A stretch of DNA of 64,000 nt from Cytophagaceae bacterium (GTDB taxonomy: Bacteria > Bacteroidota > Bacteroidia > Cytophagales > Spirosomataceae), in the NCBI GenBank assembly GCA_027491315.1, contig JAIXWL010000003.1, positions 62,001 to 126,000 of the forward strand, in the 5' to 3' direction. Positions 36,293 to 44,644 of this stretch are shown piece after piece (positions within the stretch are counted from its first letter, which is position 1; the number at the start of each line of letters is the position of its first letter). Made by a program: the position numbers and the translations under genes. Below the pieces are notes generated by a model, which made no database searches, had not been told where the DNA came from, and saw only the letters and a program-made list of their open reading frames with translations.

Positions 36293-37546
36293 GTGGATAT
36301 TTTCGAGAAAGTTGTCAAAAACATGGGACCTATCGGTGCTCATGCGCATTACTCCCACCATTATTTTTCATTTCCAAAGTTAACAGGAGAACTTGGCCCA
36401 AGAATGACCTTTATGGGAAAGGAGATGCTCAACTGGTCTTTAAATAACTATTTAGGCCTGGCAAATCATCCAGAAGTAAGAAAAGCTGATGCTGATGCGG
36501 CAGCTAAATATGGTTTAGCATACCCAATGGGTGCACGTATGATGTCTGGAAATACCGATGAGCATGAAGAATTTGAAAGACAATTAGCTGAATTTGTAGG
36601 TAAAGAAGACAGTTTCTTATTAAACTATGGGTATCAAGGTGTCATGTCAATCATCGAATGTATGGTTGATCACCGTGATATCATAGTATATGATGCTGAA
36701 TCTCATGCTTGTTTAATTGACGGTATCCGTTTACATAAAGCTAAAATGGGAGATTATTATAAATTCAATCACAATGACATGGATTCATTGCGTAAGAATT
36801 TAGAAAGAGCTACCAAAAAGACCCAAGAAACGGGAGGTGGAATTCTAGTCATTACCGAAGGTGTGTTTGGTATGTCTGGAAAAGTTGGATCCTTAGATAA
36901 GATTGTGGAAATGAAGAAGGACTTCAACTTCCGTTTATTGGTAGATGATGCACATGGATTTGGAACCATGGGTGCAAATGGAAGAGGTGTAGGTGAATAT
37001 TTGAATTGTACAGAAGGGATTGATTTGTATTTCTCTACGTTTGCCAAATCCATGGCAGCCATTGGAGCCTTTGTAGCCGCACCTAAGGACATCATCATGT
37101 ATTTAAAATACAACATGCGTTCTCAAACTTATGCCAAAGCATTACCTATGCCTTTTGTCATTGGTGGAATGAAGCGTTTAGAGTTAATTAAAAAACATCC
37201 CGAATTAAGAGAACGTTTATGGGAAAACGTACGCTCCTTACAAAAGGGTCTTAAAGAAAAAGGATTTGATATTGGAGAAACACAATCACCGGTAACACCT
37301 GTATTCTTGCATGGCGAATATGATATTGCTGCCGTTACCTCCTTAGTTAGAGATTTACGCGAAAACATGGGTATATTTTGTAGTATTGTTGTATATCCGG
37401 TAGTTCCTAAAGGACAGATTATGTTGAGAATTATCCCAACATCCTCTCATACTCAAGCGGATATTGAATATACCACCGAATGTTTCGCAGAGGTTCAAAA
37501 AAGATTAAAAGACGGTTATTATAAGGTTTTAAATGCCACTAAGTAA
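36293..37546 (+). CDS. Alpha-oxoamine synthase (serine palmitoyltransferase / cysteate acyltransferase type)
   Basis: This PLP enzyme family condenses an amino acid with an acyl-CoA. The 417-residue product has the internal aldimine lysine Lys252 (FSTFAKSMAAIGAF), the cofactor-ring aspartate region VDDAHGFG (217-224) and ESHACLIDG. In Bacteroidota such proteins are mostly serine palmitoyltransferases for sphingolipids or cysteate acyltransferases for sulfonolipids (capnines). The related KBL and BioF enzymes are less likely, as no threonine or biotin gene is nearby. The start is GTG at 36293; no in-frame ATG is closer. A lipid kinase of the LCB5 type lies 0.9 kb downstream. Confidence 0.8.
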   Translation: MDIFEKVVKNMGPIGAHAHYSHHYFSFPKLTGELGPRMTFMGKEMLNWSLNNYLGLANHPEVRKADADAAAKYGLAYPMGARMMSGNTDEHEEFERQLAEFVGKEDSFLLNYGYQGVMSIIECMVDHRDIIVYDAESHACLIDGIRLHKAKMGDYYKFNHNDMDSLRKNLERATKKTQETGGGILVITEGVFGMSGKVGSLDKIVEMKKDFNFRLLVDDAHGFGTMGANGRGVGEYLNCTEGIDLYFSTFAKSMAAIGAFVAAPKDIIMYLKYNMRSQTYAKALPMPFVIGGMKRLELIKKHPELRERLWENVRSLQKGLKEKGFDIGETQSPVTPVFLHGEYDIAAVTSLVRDLRENMGIFCSIVVYPVVPKGQIMLRIIPTSSHTQADIEYTTECFAEVQKRLKDGYYKVLNATK

Positions 37547-37630
37547 TTTTTTTAAGCATTTTTTAACTTTTTTAACTTTTTTTTGGGTTTTTTCGTAGAA
37601 ATAGTTTGTATGGATTAAGTTTTTTGTTAA

Positions 37631-37663
37631 ATTTCGCCTTATAAGCGCTTCAAACAGCGAAAT
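37631..37663 (+). promoter_or_regulatory. Hairpin in the leader of the Hc1-like gene
   Basis: ATTTCGC (37631-37637) and GCGAAAT (37657-37663) can pair across 19 bases. It lies 39 bases before the ATG of the 59-residue gene. A role in mRNA stability or translation is only a guess. Confidence 0.3.
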
Positions 37664-37702
37664 AAGACAATCTATTTTTACAACCTACAAAATCAAATTA
37701 TT

Positions 37703-37882
37703 ATGAGCAGATTTGCACAAGTTAAAGACCTAGTTATGTCATTAGAATCAGATTTCGAAAAATTCTACGATAAGGGTAATCAAGCAGCAGGAACACGCGT
37801 AAGAGGTGGCTTACAGCAATTAAAAACTTTAGCTCAAGAAATTCGTACTGAAGTTCAAAATCAGAAGAACGCAGGAAAATAA
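37703..37882 (+). CDS. Hc1-like 'histone H1' miniprotein of Bacteroidota
   Basis: This 59-residue frame encodes a small charged helical protein starting MSRFAQVKDLVMSLESDFEKF. It contains NQAAGTRVRGGLQQLK and ends AQEIRTEVQNQK plus a short tail. It matches the short Bacteroidota proteins annotated as histone H1, related to the N-terminal part of chlamydial Hc1, and lacks the long lysine-rich tail of Hc1. DNA binding is presumed from the family name, not shown. It has its own AT-rich leader of about 100 bases and a terminator, indicating strong, independent expression. Confidence 0.85.
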   Translation: MSRFAQVKDLVMSLESDFEKFYDKGNQAAGTRVRGGLQQLKTLAQEIRTEVQNQKNAGK

Positions 37883-37901
37883 TTAGTTTATTTCTTGATT
37901 A

Positions 37902-37935
37902 AAAAAAGCCCGTTACATCGTATCGGGCTTTTTTA
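37902..37935. terminator. Bidirectional terminator after the Hc1-like gene
   Basis: AAAAAAGCCCG pairs with CGGGCTTTTTT, with an extra TAC/GTA pairing after a T-T mismatch and a loop of three bases. It lies between the Hc1-like gene and the convergent MaoC gene. Confidence 0.85.
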
Positions 37936-37937
37936 TA

Positions 37938-38342
37938 TTAAAATTTCTCTGTGTTTAGGGCTTTACCTATTCCATCTACCATCAGTTTACCCCTCTCCTT
38001 ATCAAAAACCTGAGTTTGAATTTCCGCTGTATGTTTGACAGGATCGATGGCAATGACCTTAAATTTAGCTTGATAAACAAGGTCAACGTACAAAGGTCTT
38101 TTAAATTCAGACAATTGGCTTAAATATACACTTCCTTGTCCAGGAAATTCCATCCCCATAACACGCGAAAAAATACTGGCGATCAGCGCTCCATGAATTA
38201 TGGGTTTCTTGAAAACCGTTTGAGCTGCGAATTCCTCATCCCAATGTAAAGGGTTAAAATCACCTGATATTTTACAAAAGTCGTTTACCTGCTCCTGTGT
38301 AAAGCTAAATTCAATTTCGTAACTATCTCCGACTAAATACAT
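37938..38342 (-). CDS. MaoC-like (R)-specific enoyl hydratase family protein
   Basis: The 134-residue product has a single hot-dog fold with the hydratase motif SGDFNPLHWDEEFA (about residues 26-39), giving the catalytic Asp and His, followed by KKPIIHGALIASIFSRVMG. Such proteins hydrate enoyl-CoA or enoyl-ACP. It could serve fatty acid modification or degradation. The next gene upstream is divergent, a lipid kinase, but no other fatty-acid gene is adjacent. Confidence 0.86.
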   Translation of the reverse strand: MYLVGDSYEIEFSFTQEQVNDFCKISGDFNPLHWDEEFAAQTVFKKPIIHGALIASIFSRVMGMEFPGQGSVYLSQLSEFKRPLYVDLVYQAKFKVIAIDPVKHTAEIQTQVFDKERGKLMVDGIGKALNTEKF

Positions 38343-38379
38343 ATTGAAAGTATATTAATTAATATTGAAAAATAGAGTC

Positions 38380-38387
38380 TAACTTTG
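38380..38387 (+). promoter_or_regulatory. Promoter -7 box of the lipid kinase gene
   Basis: TAACTTTG matches TAnnTTTG exactly and ends 18 bases before the chosen ATG (38406). It therefore supports that ATG over the TTG codon at 38391. Confidence 0.55.
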
Positions 38388-38405
38388 TGATTGAAATTAA
38401 ATGGC

Positions 38406-39257
38406 ATGATTCACTTCATTTACAATCCCAATTCCGGAAGCAAAAGTAATGCAAGTAAAAAGCAAATGCTTCAAAAATTAGAAAAGATTGAGAATAGCCA
38501 ATTACATTTAACGGAATATGCAGGCCATGCGCAAGAATTAGCCCTTTATGCCTTGAGAAATGGAGCGCAGAGAGTCGTTGCCATTGGAGGTGACGGAACA
38601 ATACACGAAGTTGCTAGCGCATTAATAGGGTCAAATACAGCATTAGGAATCATTCCCATTGGTTCAGGGAATGGATTAGCTAGGCATTTGGGGATAGATT
38701 TAAATTTTTCAAAGGCCTTACAGCAAGCCATCCATGGATCAGAAATAAGTATAGACGTAGCTTACTGGAACCAAGATGCCTTCTTTTGTACGGCGGGAAT
38801 AGGATTTGATGCCTTAGTTGCTAACCAGTTTGCCCAAGGTAAAAAGAGAGGATTAATCAATTACATTAAATGCACTTTACGGTCTATCATCCATTACCGA
38901 CCTATTCAGATTCAAGAACTAAATCAGAAAGAAGAAGAAATATTTTCCATGACTTTTGCTAATGCAAATCAATTTGGAAATAATGCCTACATTTCTCCCT
39001 ACTCTGATCTTCAAGATGGAAACTTTGAAGTTGTTAAGGTAAAACCGCTAACTATTTGGGAATCAGCCCAACTTGGAATTAGCCTATTTTCTAAAAGTTT
39101 ACCTAAACATAAAAAAGTCAGTATACAATCGAGTCAAAGATTTGATTTCAGCGTCCCAATTGGCACTTTTTACCATATGGATGGTGAAAATTTAAGTACA
39201 AAAGTCCAAGAGCATAGCATTCAAATTCAAGCAAAAAATTTGCAGGTAATTGTATAG
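38406..39257 (+). CDS. Diacylglycerol/sphingosine kinase (LCB5/YegS) family lipid kinase
   Basis: This is a predicted ATP-dependent kinase acting on a lipid hydroxyl. From the ATG at 38406 (MIHFIYNPNSGSKS) it is 283 residues. The nucleotide-binding motif GGDGTIHEVASAL (about 65-77) and the IPIGSGNGLARHL motif (about 87-99) are intact, and the C-terminal beta domain ends with FYHMDGEN. The substrate is unknown; diacylglycerol, sphingoid bases or undecaprenol are all possible for the family. The nearby alpha-oxoamine synthase makes a sphingoid-like substrate thinkable, but this is inference. Confidence 0.88.
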   Translation: MIHFIYNPNSGSKSNASKKQMLQKLEKIENSQLHLTEYAGHAQELALYALRNGAQRVVAIGGDGTIHEVASALIGSNTALGIIPIGSGNGLARHLGIDLNFSKALQQAIHGSEISIDVAYWNQDAFFCTAGIGFDALVANQFAQGKKRGLINYIKCTLRSIIHYRPIQIQELNQKEEEIFSMTFANANQFGNNAYISPYSDLQDGNFEVVKVKPLTIWESAQLGISLFSKSLPKHKKVSIQSSQRFDFSVPIGTFYHMDGENLSTKVQEHSIQIQAKNLQVIV

Positions 39258-39687
39258 TGCCATAATTAAGCGAAAAGGCTGTTTTTTATTCAAAATAATT
39301 ATAACTAATTGTATTTCAACAGATTAACAATTGTTCAAATTTTTTAAATGTAGACTTTGTTTAAATAACTACGTTTTTGATTCAAAATATTTTTATTTTT
39401 TTTTCTTATATTTTTTCAAGCCAAAATACACCAGAAGTACATAAAAATTGAACAATTTTTAGTTCCAAATTTTAAGGCACTTTTTTTAGTAAAAATAAGT
39501 TGAAAATATTTTTTTTTAGATTTGGAACGACCTTGAATTTTACTATTTTTGTCTCCCCGCTTAAGTAAAGCTTTGTCGCTTCACTAGGTACCCAAACCAT
39601 TATTTGAAATTTTAAACATTTGAAGTATGTCTTTTATGGCTACTACTTCAACGAGGATTTTTTGACCCTAAACAAAAGGATTTTTTT
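39258..39687. other. AT-rich non-coding region upstream of dnaA
   Basis: This 430-base region contains no convincing gene. It is very AT-rich with long T runs. It holds two inverted repeat pairs: AATTGTTCAA (39329-39338) with TTGAACAATT (39448-39457), and GTTCCAAAT (39462-39470) with ATTTGGAAC (39520-39528). The dnaA promoter overlaps the last arm, and a leader of about 130 bases follows. I find no good match to a DnaA box (TTATCCACA) on either strand, so an origin here is not supported. Confidence 0.6.
39521..39551 (+). promoter_or_regulatory. dnaA promoter, full Bacteroidota consensus
   Basis: TTTG (39521-39524) and TATTTTTG (39544-39551) are separated by exactly 19 bases, an ideal match to TTTG-N19-TAnnTTTG. 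Transcription should begin near 39558. The TTTG lies inside the ATTTGGAAC arm of a nine-base inverted repeat, so a repressor bound there would block the promoter. Confidence 0.75.
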
Positions 39688-41106
39688 ATGCAAATGGAAG
39701 TAACTGAATTGTGGAATAAATGCTTGAATATCATCCGTGATGATATTTCTGAGCAAAGTTTCACGACTTGGTTTAGCCCAATTGTTCCTTTAAAATTTCA
39801 AAATAACACGTTAACGATTCAAGTACCTTCTCAATTCTTTTATGAATGGTTGGAAGAAAACTTTGTTTCATCTCTGAGAAAAGCAATTGATCATACGATT
39901 GGTCGTCAAGGTATGCTGGAATATTCCATCATTGTAGACAAGGGAGATCGCAAGAACCCACCTTTGTCTTTTAATTTACCAACGACGAATCAACAAAACA
40001 CGCATAAAGATTTCACCAATAATCAGGCTGCAAAAAATCCATTTCAATTTAAAAACTTGGATTCATTGGAGCTGGATTCTTACCTGATACCAAAATACAC
40101 TTTTGATAAATTCATTGAAGGTGATTGCAATCGATTAGGCAGAGCTGCTGGAATGGCCGTTGCAAACAAGCCTGGATTGACTTCTTTTAACCCTTTAATG
40201 ATTTATGGAGGCGTGGGTTTAGGGAAAACACACTTAATTCAAGCCATCGGGAACGAAATAAAATTACAATTCCCTGAGAAGTTTGTATTGTACGTTTCTA
40301 CCGAAAAATTCACAAATCAATTTGTCAATGCTATTCGAAATAATTCGATAGAAGCATTTACTAATTTTTATTTACAGGTGGATGTACTCATCATTGATGA
40401 TGTACAATTCCTATCAGGAAAAGAAAAAACGCAAGAAACCTTCTTTAACATTTTCAATCACCTACATCAATCGGGTAAGCAAATCATTTTATCTTCTGAC
40501 CGTGCTCCGCGTGATTTAGCTGGTATGGAGGATCGTTTGTTGAGCCGTTTTAAATGGGGCCTAACAGCAGATTTACAACAACCTGATTTTGAAACTCGAA
40601 TTGCCATTATTCAGAAAAAATTACAAGATGATGGTATTCAGATCGATTTTGAGGTTTTAGAATACTTAGCTCATTCGATTCAAACCAACGTACGGGAATT
40701 AGAAGGTGTTATTATTTCTTTGATGGCTCAAGCTTCATTAACAAGAAAAGAGATCGATTTAGATTTGGCAAAGGCTACCTTGAAGAGCATTGTTAATGAG
40801 CAAGAAAAAGAATTAAGTGTAGAAAATATTCTTGAGGCCGTTACAAATCACTTTTCTGTTGAATTGAGTACCCTACAAGGTAAATGCCGGAAAAAAGAAA
40901 ATGTTTTCCCTAGGCAAGTGGCCATGTATATGTTAAAGGAATTAACCAATCTTCCTTTAAAGTCTATTGGATACCATTTCGGAGGAAGAGACCACAGTAC
41001 GGTTATCCATGCAGTACAGTCTATTTCTGAAGCTATGGAAACAGATAAATCAGTCGAAAAAACAGTCAAAAAACTATTTAATCGATTTAACCTGAATGCT
41101 AACTAA
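39688..41106 (+). CDS. dnaA: Chromosomal replication initiator protein DnaA
   Basis: DnaA binds the origin and opens it at the start of replication. The 472-residue product has domain I (MEVTELWNKCLNII onward, about residues 3-80), a linker, the AAA+ domain with Walker A GGVGLGKTHLI (about 171-181) and Walker B LIIDDVQFL (about 232-240), and the DNA-binding domain IV with the signature GGRDHSTVIHAV. The length is normal. recA follows on the opposite strand, separated by a terminator; dnaN and recF are not adjacent. The promoter and leader are described separately. Confidence 0.97.
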   Translation: MQMEVTELWNKCLNIIRDDISEQSFTTWFSPIVPLKFQNNTLTIQVPSQFFYEWLEENFVSSLRKAIDHTIGRQGMLEYSIIVDKGDRKNPPLSFNLPTTNQQNTHKDFTNNQAAKNPFQFKNLDSLELDSYLIPKYTFDKFIEGDCNRLGRAAGMAVANKPGLTSFNPLMIYGGVGLGKTHLIQAIGNEIKLQFPEKFVLYVSTEKFTNQFVNAIRNNSIEAFTNFYLQVDVLIIDDVQFLSGKEKTQETFFNIFNHLHQSGKQIILSSDRAPRDLAGMEDRLLSRFKWGLTADLQQPDFETRIAIIQKKLQDDGIQIDFEVLEYLAHSIQTNVRELEGVIISLMAQASLTRKEIDLDLAKATLKSIVNEQEKELSVENILEAVTNHFSVELSTLQGKCRKKENVFPRQVAMYMLKELTNLPLKSIGYHFGGRDHSTVIHAVQSISEAMETDKSVEKTVKKLFNRFNLNAN

Positions 41107-41136
41107 AAAAGTCTCCCGATTTCGAGAGACTTTTTT
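41105..41136. terminator. Bidirectional terminator between dnaA and recA
   Basis: AAAAAAGTCTC and GAGACTTTTTT pair perfectly, with a further CGA/TCG pairing inside the loop. The dnaA stop overlaps the first arm by two bases. Confidence 0.88.
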
Positions 41137-41156
41137 AATTTAAAAGGCATCTGATA

Positions 41157-42218
41157 TTACTCTTCTACAAGCCCATCTTTATCTAGTAAGACAGAATCAT
41201 CACCTTTTACCTTTTCTTTAATCTTGGCTTCTAATTCATCCATCAATTCTGGATTGTCTTTAATTAAATCTTTTACCGCATCACGACCTTGTCCTAAACG
41301 ATTTCCATTATAAGAAAACCATGAACCAGATTTATCAATAACGCCTAGATCAACGCCTAAATCCAATATTTCTCCGGCTTTAGAAATTCCTTCGCCGTAC
41401 ATGATATCAAATTCAACCACTTTAAAAGGAGGCGCCAATTTATTTTTAACCACCTTAACACGGGTACGGTTACCTGTGATGGAATCTGCACTTTCTTTAA
41501 TTTGACCAGCACGACGAATATCTAAACGAACAGAAGCATAAAATTTCAATGCATTTCCACCGGTGGTGGTTTCTGGACTTCCAAACATGACTCCAATCTT
41601 ATCTCTCAATTGATTAATAAAAATACAGCAACATCCTGTCTTATTGATAGTACCTGTTAGTTTACGTAAAGCCTGCGACATCAAACGCGCTTGTAAACCC
41701 ATTTTAGAATCCCCCATCTCTCCTTCAATCTCAGCTTTAGGAACTAAAGCGGCTACTGAATCTATGACAATAATATCAATGGCTCCTGAGCTAATCAAGT
41801 GTTCTGCAATCTCCAAGGCTTGTTCTCCATTATCAGGTTGAGAAATCAATAGATTTTGAGTATCAATACCTAGTTTTTCGGCATAAGAACGATCAAAAGC
41901 ATGTTCCGCATCAACAAAAGCAGCTATTCCACCTGCTTTTTGAGCTTCTGCTATGCAATGTAATGTCAAGGTAGTTTTACCAGAAGACTCAGGACCATAA
42001 ATTTCCACCACTCTACCTCTTGGTACACCACCAATTCCCAAGGCCAAATCTAAACCTAAAGATCCTGTTGAAATCACAGGTACATCCATAACTTTACTAT
42101 CGGAAAGCCGCATAACGGTACCCTTTCCATAAGCTTTATCTAATTTTTCTAAAGTGGTTTGTAAGGCTTTTAATTTCTCGGATGATAAGCCTTGAGCATC
42201 GCTCGCTTGTTTTGCCAT
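41157..42218 (-). CDS. recA: Recombinase RecA
   Basis: RecA forms filaments on single-stranded DNA for homologous recombination and SOS induction. The 353-residue product has Walker [11 protein letters not shown] (about residues 74-83), the MAW stretch [14 protein letters not shown] (about 149-162), and the L2 loop region [15 protein letters not shown]. The acidic C-terminus is usual. Starts at the ATG at 42216-42218. A TATTTTTG box on the minus strand (42285-42292) gives a leader of about 60 bases. I do not see a clear SOS-box palindrome in the leader. Confidence 0.97.
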   Translation of the reverse strand: MAKQASDAQGLSSEKLKALQTTLEKLDKAYGKGTVMRLSDSKVMDVPVISTGSLGLDLALGIGGVPRGRVVEIYGPESSGKTTLTLHCIAEAQKAGGIAAFVDAEHAFDRSYAEKLGIDTQNLLISQPDNGEQALEIAEHLISSGAIDIIVIDSVAALVPKAEIEGEMGDSKMGLQARLMSQALRKLTGTINKTGCCCIFINQLRDKIGVMFGSPETTTGGNALKFYASVRLDIRRAGQIKESADSITGNRTRVKVVKNKLAPPFKVVEFDIMYGEGISKAGEILDLGVDLGVIDKSGSWFSYNGNRLGQGRDAVKDLIKDNPELMDELEAKIKEKVKGDDSVLLDKDGLVEE

Positions 42219-42264
42219 GGTGGTATGTTGATTGATAAAATTGTCTAGGTAACTTTTACTTTGC

Positions 42265-42272
42265 TAGTTTTG
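42265..42272 (+). promoter_or_regulatory. Possible promoter -7 box for the DUF3108 gene
   Basis: TAGTTTTG matches TAnnTTTG, with ATTG 21 bases upstream (42240-42243). It faces the DUF3108 gene, 114 bases before its proposed TTG start, and overlaps the recA leader. Confidence 0.4.
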
Positions 42273-42284
42273 CATTTAGCTAAA

Positions 42285-42292
42285 CAAAAATA
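42285..42292 (-). promoter_or_regulatory. Promoter -7 box of recA
   Basis: TATTTTTG on the minus strand fits TAnnTTTG. The nearest TTTG upstream is 23 bases away, slightly more than usual. Confidence 0.5.
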
Positions 42293-42386
42293 GGAAATAG
42301 CCACTAATTATTAATCAAAATACTTGATATTCTACACTCTTATTTCATTAATACTTATCTTGCCGAAAATTGAGCCTTCTACCCTT

Positions 42387-43175
42387 TTGAAAACAAAATA
42401 TTTTACTTTTTTACTCCTGTTTGTTTGCCTATCCTTCCATGTAAAAGCGCAAGAAAAAGATGTTCTTTTAGGTGGAGAGCAATTAAAATATCGTATTCAC
42501 CTGGGATTCATCAATGCGGCAGAAGCCCACATAAAAAGCAGTCCTAATCTGGGTTCCATTCGCCAAATTCCCACCAGAAAAATTGAAATCGAAGGCAAGA
42601 CTGTAGGAATATTTAATGTATTCAGTCCCCTATTGGATGTATGGGTATCTTATATGGACCCATCAACTCTTTTGCCCGTCAAAGCCGAAATGAATAAAAG
42701 GGAGGGTCGATACAAAAAACAAGAAGTGATAGATTTTTATCATGATAAAGGCTATGCCCAAATTTCTTCCCCACAAAATACTCCCAAAGAAAAGAATCTC
42801 TCCATTTCTAACTCCATGTTAGATTTGATTTCTGGCTATTATTTTCTTCGTAAAAAAAACCTTCAAGACTTAGAGATTGGTCAAAAAATGAGTGCTAAGA
42901 TATTAGTGGATGGTCAGATTTATGAAATATGGTGTATCGTTAAAGGATTCGAAAAGGTAGAAAGTAAATTTGGAACCAAAAATTGCATTCGAACATCGCT
43001 GGTTTTACCAAAAAATAATTTATTTCAAGATAAGGATGCTATTCGCCTTTGGATAAGTCAAGATAACTACCAAATTCCTTTCAAAATGGAAGTCAATTTA
43101 AAGATTGGCTTTTTGAGCATTGATTTGGAAGATTATAAAATCGCAGGAAAAACCATTTATACTGCCTTACCCTAA
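42387..43175 (+). CDS. Exported DUF3108 protein
   Basis: The product is a predicted exported protein of the DUF3108 family, function unknown. From a TTG start at 42387 it is 262 residues, with a clean signal peptide (KTKYFTFLLLFVCLSFHVKA, the residues right after the initiator) and then a beta-rich domain with YRIHLGFINAAEAHI near its start. An upstream frame exists but adds a non-signal-like segment; no in-frame ATG lies near. The last nine bases overlap the convergent photolyase gene. Confidence 0.75.
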   Translation: MKTKYFTFLLLFVCLSFHVKAQEKDVLLGGEQLKYRIHLGFINAAEAHIKSSPNLGSIRQIPTRKIEIEGKTVGIFNVFSPLLDVWVSYMDPSTLLPVKAEMNKREGRYKKQEVIDFYHDKGYAQISSPQNTPKEKNLSISNSMLDLISGYYFLRKKNLQDLEIGQKMSAKILVDGQIYEIWCIVKGFEKVESKFGTKNCIRTSLVLPKNNLFQDKDAIRLWISQDNYQIPFKMEVNLKIGFLSIDLEDYKIAGKTIYTALP

Positions 43176-44462
43176 AGCTTCCTTGTAGGCCGCTAGGACC
43201 CGCTTTCTTGCAAATTCATGATCAACAATTGGTTTAGGGTAATGAAACTCCTGAAATTCAGGAACCCATTTTCTAATGTAAGTCAAGTCCTTATCAAACT
43301 TTTGTGTTTGTAAATAAGGATTAAACACTCGGAAATAGGGCGCTGCATCACATCCCGAACCTGCTGCCCATTGCCATCCTCCATTGTTAGCAGAAAAATC
43401 AAAGTCTAATAAACGCTCGGCAAAATAGGCTTCGCCCCAGCGCCAATCAATTAGAAGGTGTTTGACTAAAAAACTAGCCACAATCATACGGACGCGATTA
43501 TGCATAAAACCCGTTTGATTTAATTCACGCATTCCGGCATCTACAATGGGATAACCCGTTTGTCCATTTTTCCAAGCCTCAAACTCCTGTTCATTATTTC
43601 GCCAATTCATTCGATCATATTCTTTTCTAAAGGCCAAACCTTGTCCAATATGTGGAAAATGAAAGGTGATATTAAAATAAAAATCCCGCCAAATTAGCTC
43701 ATTTAACCAGGTTTCTGATTTACCAAGCGCCCGCTTAACTAATTCCCTGATTGAAACTGTTCCAAATCGCAAATGAACAGACATACGGGAGGTTGCATCT
43801 AATCCAGGAAAATCACGGTTTATTTGGTACTGACGAATAATATCATCAGAAAAGTTTATGGCTGGAAAATGTAATCCAGATGGTTGAAATCCTATGTGCT
43901 CTAAGCTAGGAAACTCAAAATTAGCATTTAAATAATTAGTCAGGTTCTCCGAATCAAATGTACTCAATTCACTTGCTGCTAATTTTTCCTTCCATTTCCT
44001 TGAATAAGGCGTAAAAACAGTATAAGGTGTATTTTGACCTGTCAATACCTCATTTTTCTCAAAAATTACTTGATCTTTTTTGCTTTGGAATATTATGCCC
44101 TGCGCTTCTGCCCATGATTTAACTTCAGCATCTCTTTGAATGGCATAATTTTCATAATCATGGTTGGTGAAGATCTGTTTTATGGAATATTGCTGGGACA
44201 AAGTTTTGAAAGCATCCAAAGGTTTGTCATGGCATATCAATAAATCGCCACCCCTATTTTGAATTTGAGCTTTTACATTTTTCAATGCTTGATGTATAAA
44301 TTCTACTCGAGCATCTTTTTTATTTGATAATTTATCTAAAATGGAAGGATCAAAAATAAAAATTGGTAAAACGGGGTAATCTTGACTAAGCGCTTCAAAA
44401 AGTGCGACATTATCCTTTAAACGCAAATCACGTCGAAACCAAAAAACTGAAATATCTTTCAT
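43167..44462 (-). CDS. phr: Deoxyribodipyrimidine photolyase (cryptochrome/photolyase family)
   Basis: The enzyme repairs UV-made pyrimidine dimers using blue light and FAD. From the ATG at 44460-44462 (MKDISVFWFRRDLRL) it is 431 residues. The N-terminal antenna-binding domain is followed by the FAD domain with TSRMSVHLRFGTVSIREL, LNELIWRDFY, the tryptophan-rich YPIVDAGMRELNQTGFMHNR (about residues 310-329) and SANNGGWQWAAGSGCDAAPYF. The latter is typical of class I CPD photolyases rather than cryptochrome-DASH. It overlaps the DUF3108 gene end by nine bases. Confidence 0.93.
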   Translation of the reverse strand: MKDISVFWFRRDLRLKDNVALFEALSQDYPVLPIFIFDPSILDKLSNKKDARVEFIHQALKNVKAQIQNRGGDLLICHDKPLDAFKTLSQQYSIKQIFTNHDYENYAIQRDAEVKSWAEAQGIIFQSKKDQVIFEKNEVLTGQNTPYTVFTPYSRKWKEKLAASELSTFDSENLTNYLNANFEFPSLEHIGFQPSGLHFPAINFSDDIIRQYQINRDFPGLDATSRMSVHLRFGTVSIRELVKRALGKSETWLNELIWRDFYFNITFHFPHIGQGLAFRKEYDRMNWRNNEQEFEAWKNGQTGYPIVDAGMRELNQTGFMHNRVRMIVASFLVKHLLIDWRWGEAYFAERLLDFDFSANNGGWQWAAGSGCDAAPYFRVFNPYLQTQKFDKDLTYIRKWVPEFQEFHYPKPIVDHEFARKRVLAAYKEALG

Positions 44463-44520
44463 TTGAATCAAATTACTAAGAGTTAACTGAGCTATCAAAT
44501 GATTGTTTCAAAAAATTACC

Positions 44521-44552
44521 TTGACAAGCCCCCCTTGAAAAGTGTATATTTG
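44521..44552 (+). promoter_or_regulatory. Promoter of queA, with both sigma70-like and Bacteroidota-like boxes
   Basis: TTGACA (44521-44526) and TATATT (44545-44550) are 18 bases apart, close to the E. coli sigma70 pattern. TATATTTG (44545-44552) also matches TAnnTTTG. The leader would be about 85 bases. Confidence 0.6.
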
Positions 44553-44644
44553 CAAATTGTTTTTTATTTCCAAAAATAAATGACTGTTTGAACTAATCAT
44601 TGATTGTATTAATTCATCAGTTTTCATTTTCAAACCCCATACGA

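Noticed and set aside
39258-39687. Chromosomal origin upstream of dnaA.
   Set aside because: AT-rich and next to dnaA, but no recognisable cluster of DnaA boxes on either strand; Bacteroidota origins are often elsewhere.
42219-42323. SOS (LexA) box upstream of recA.
   Set aside because: No convincing palindromic operator could be found by eye, and LexA sites in this phylum are not uniform.
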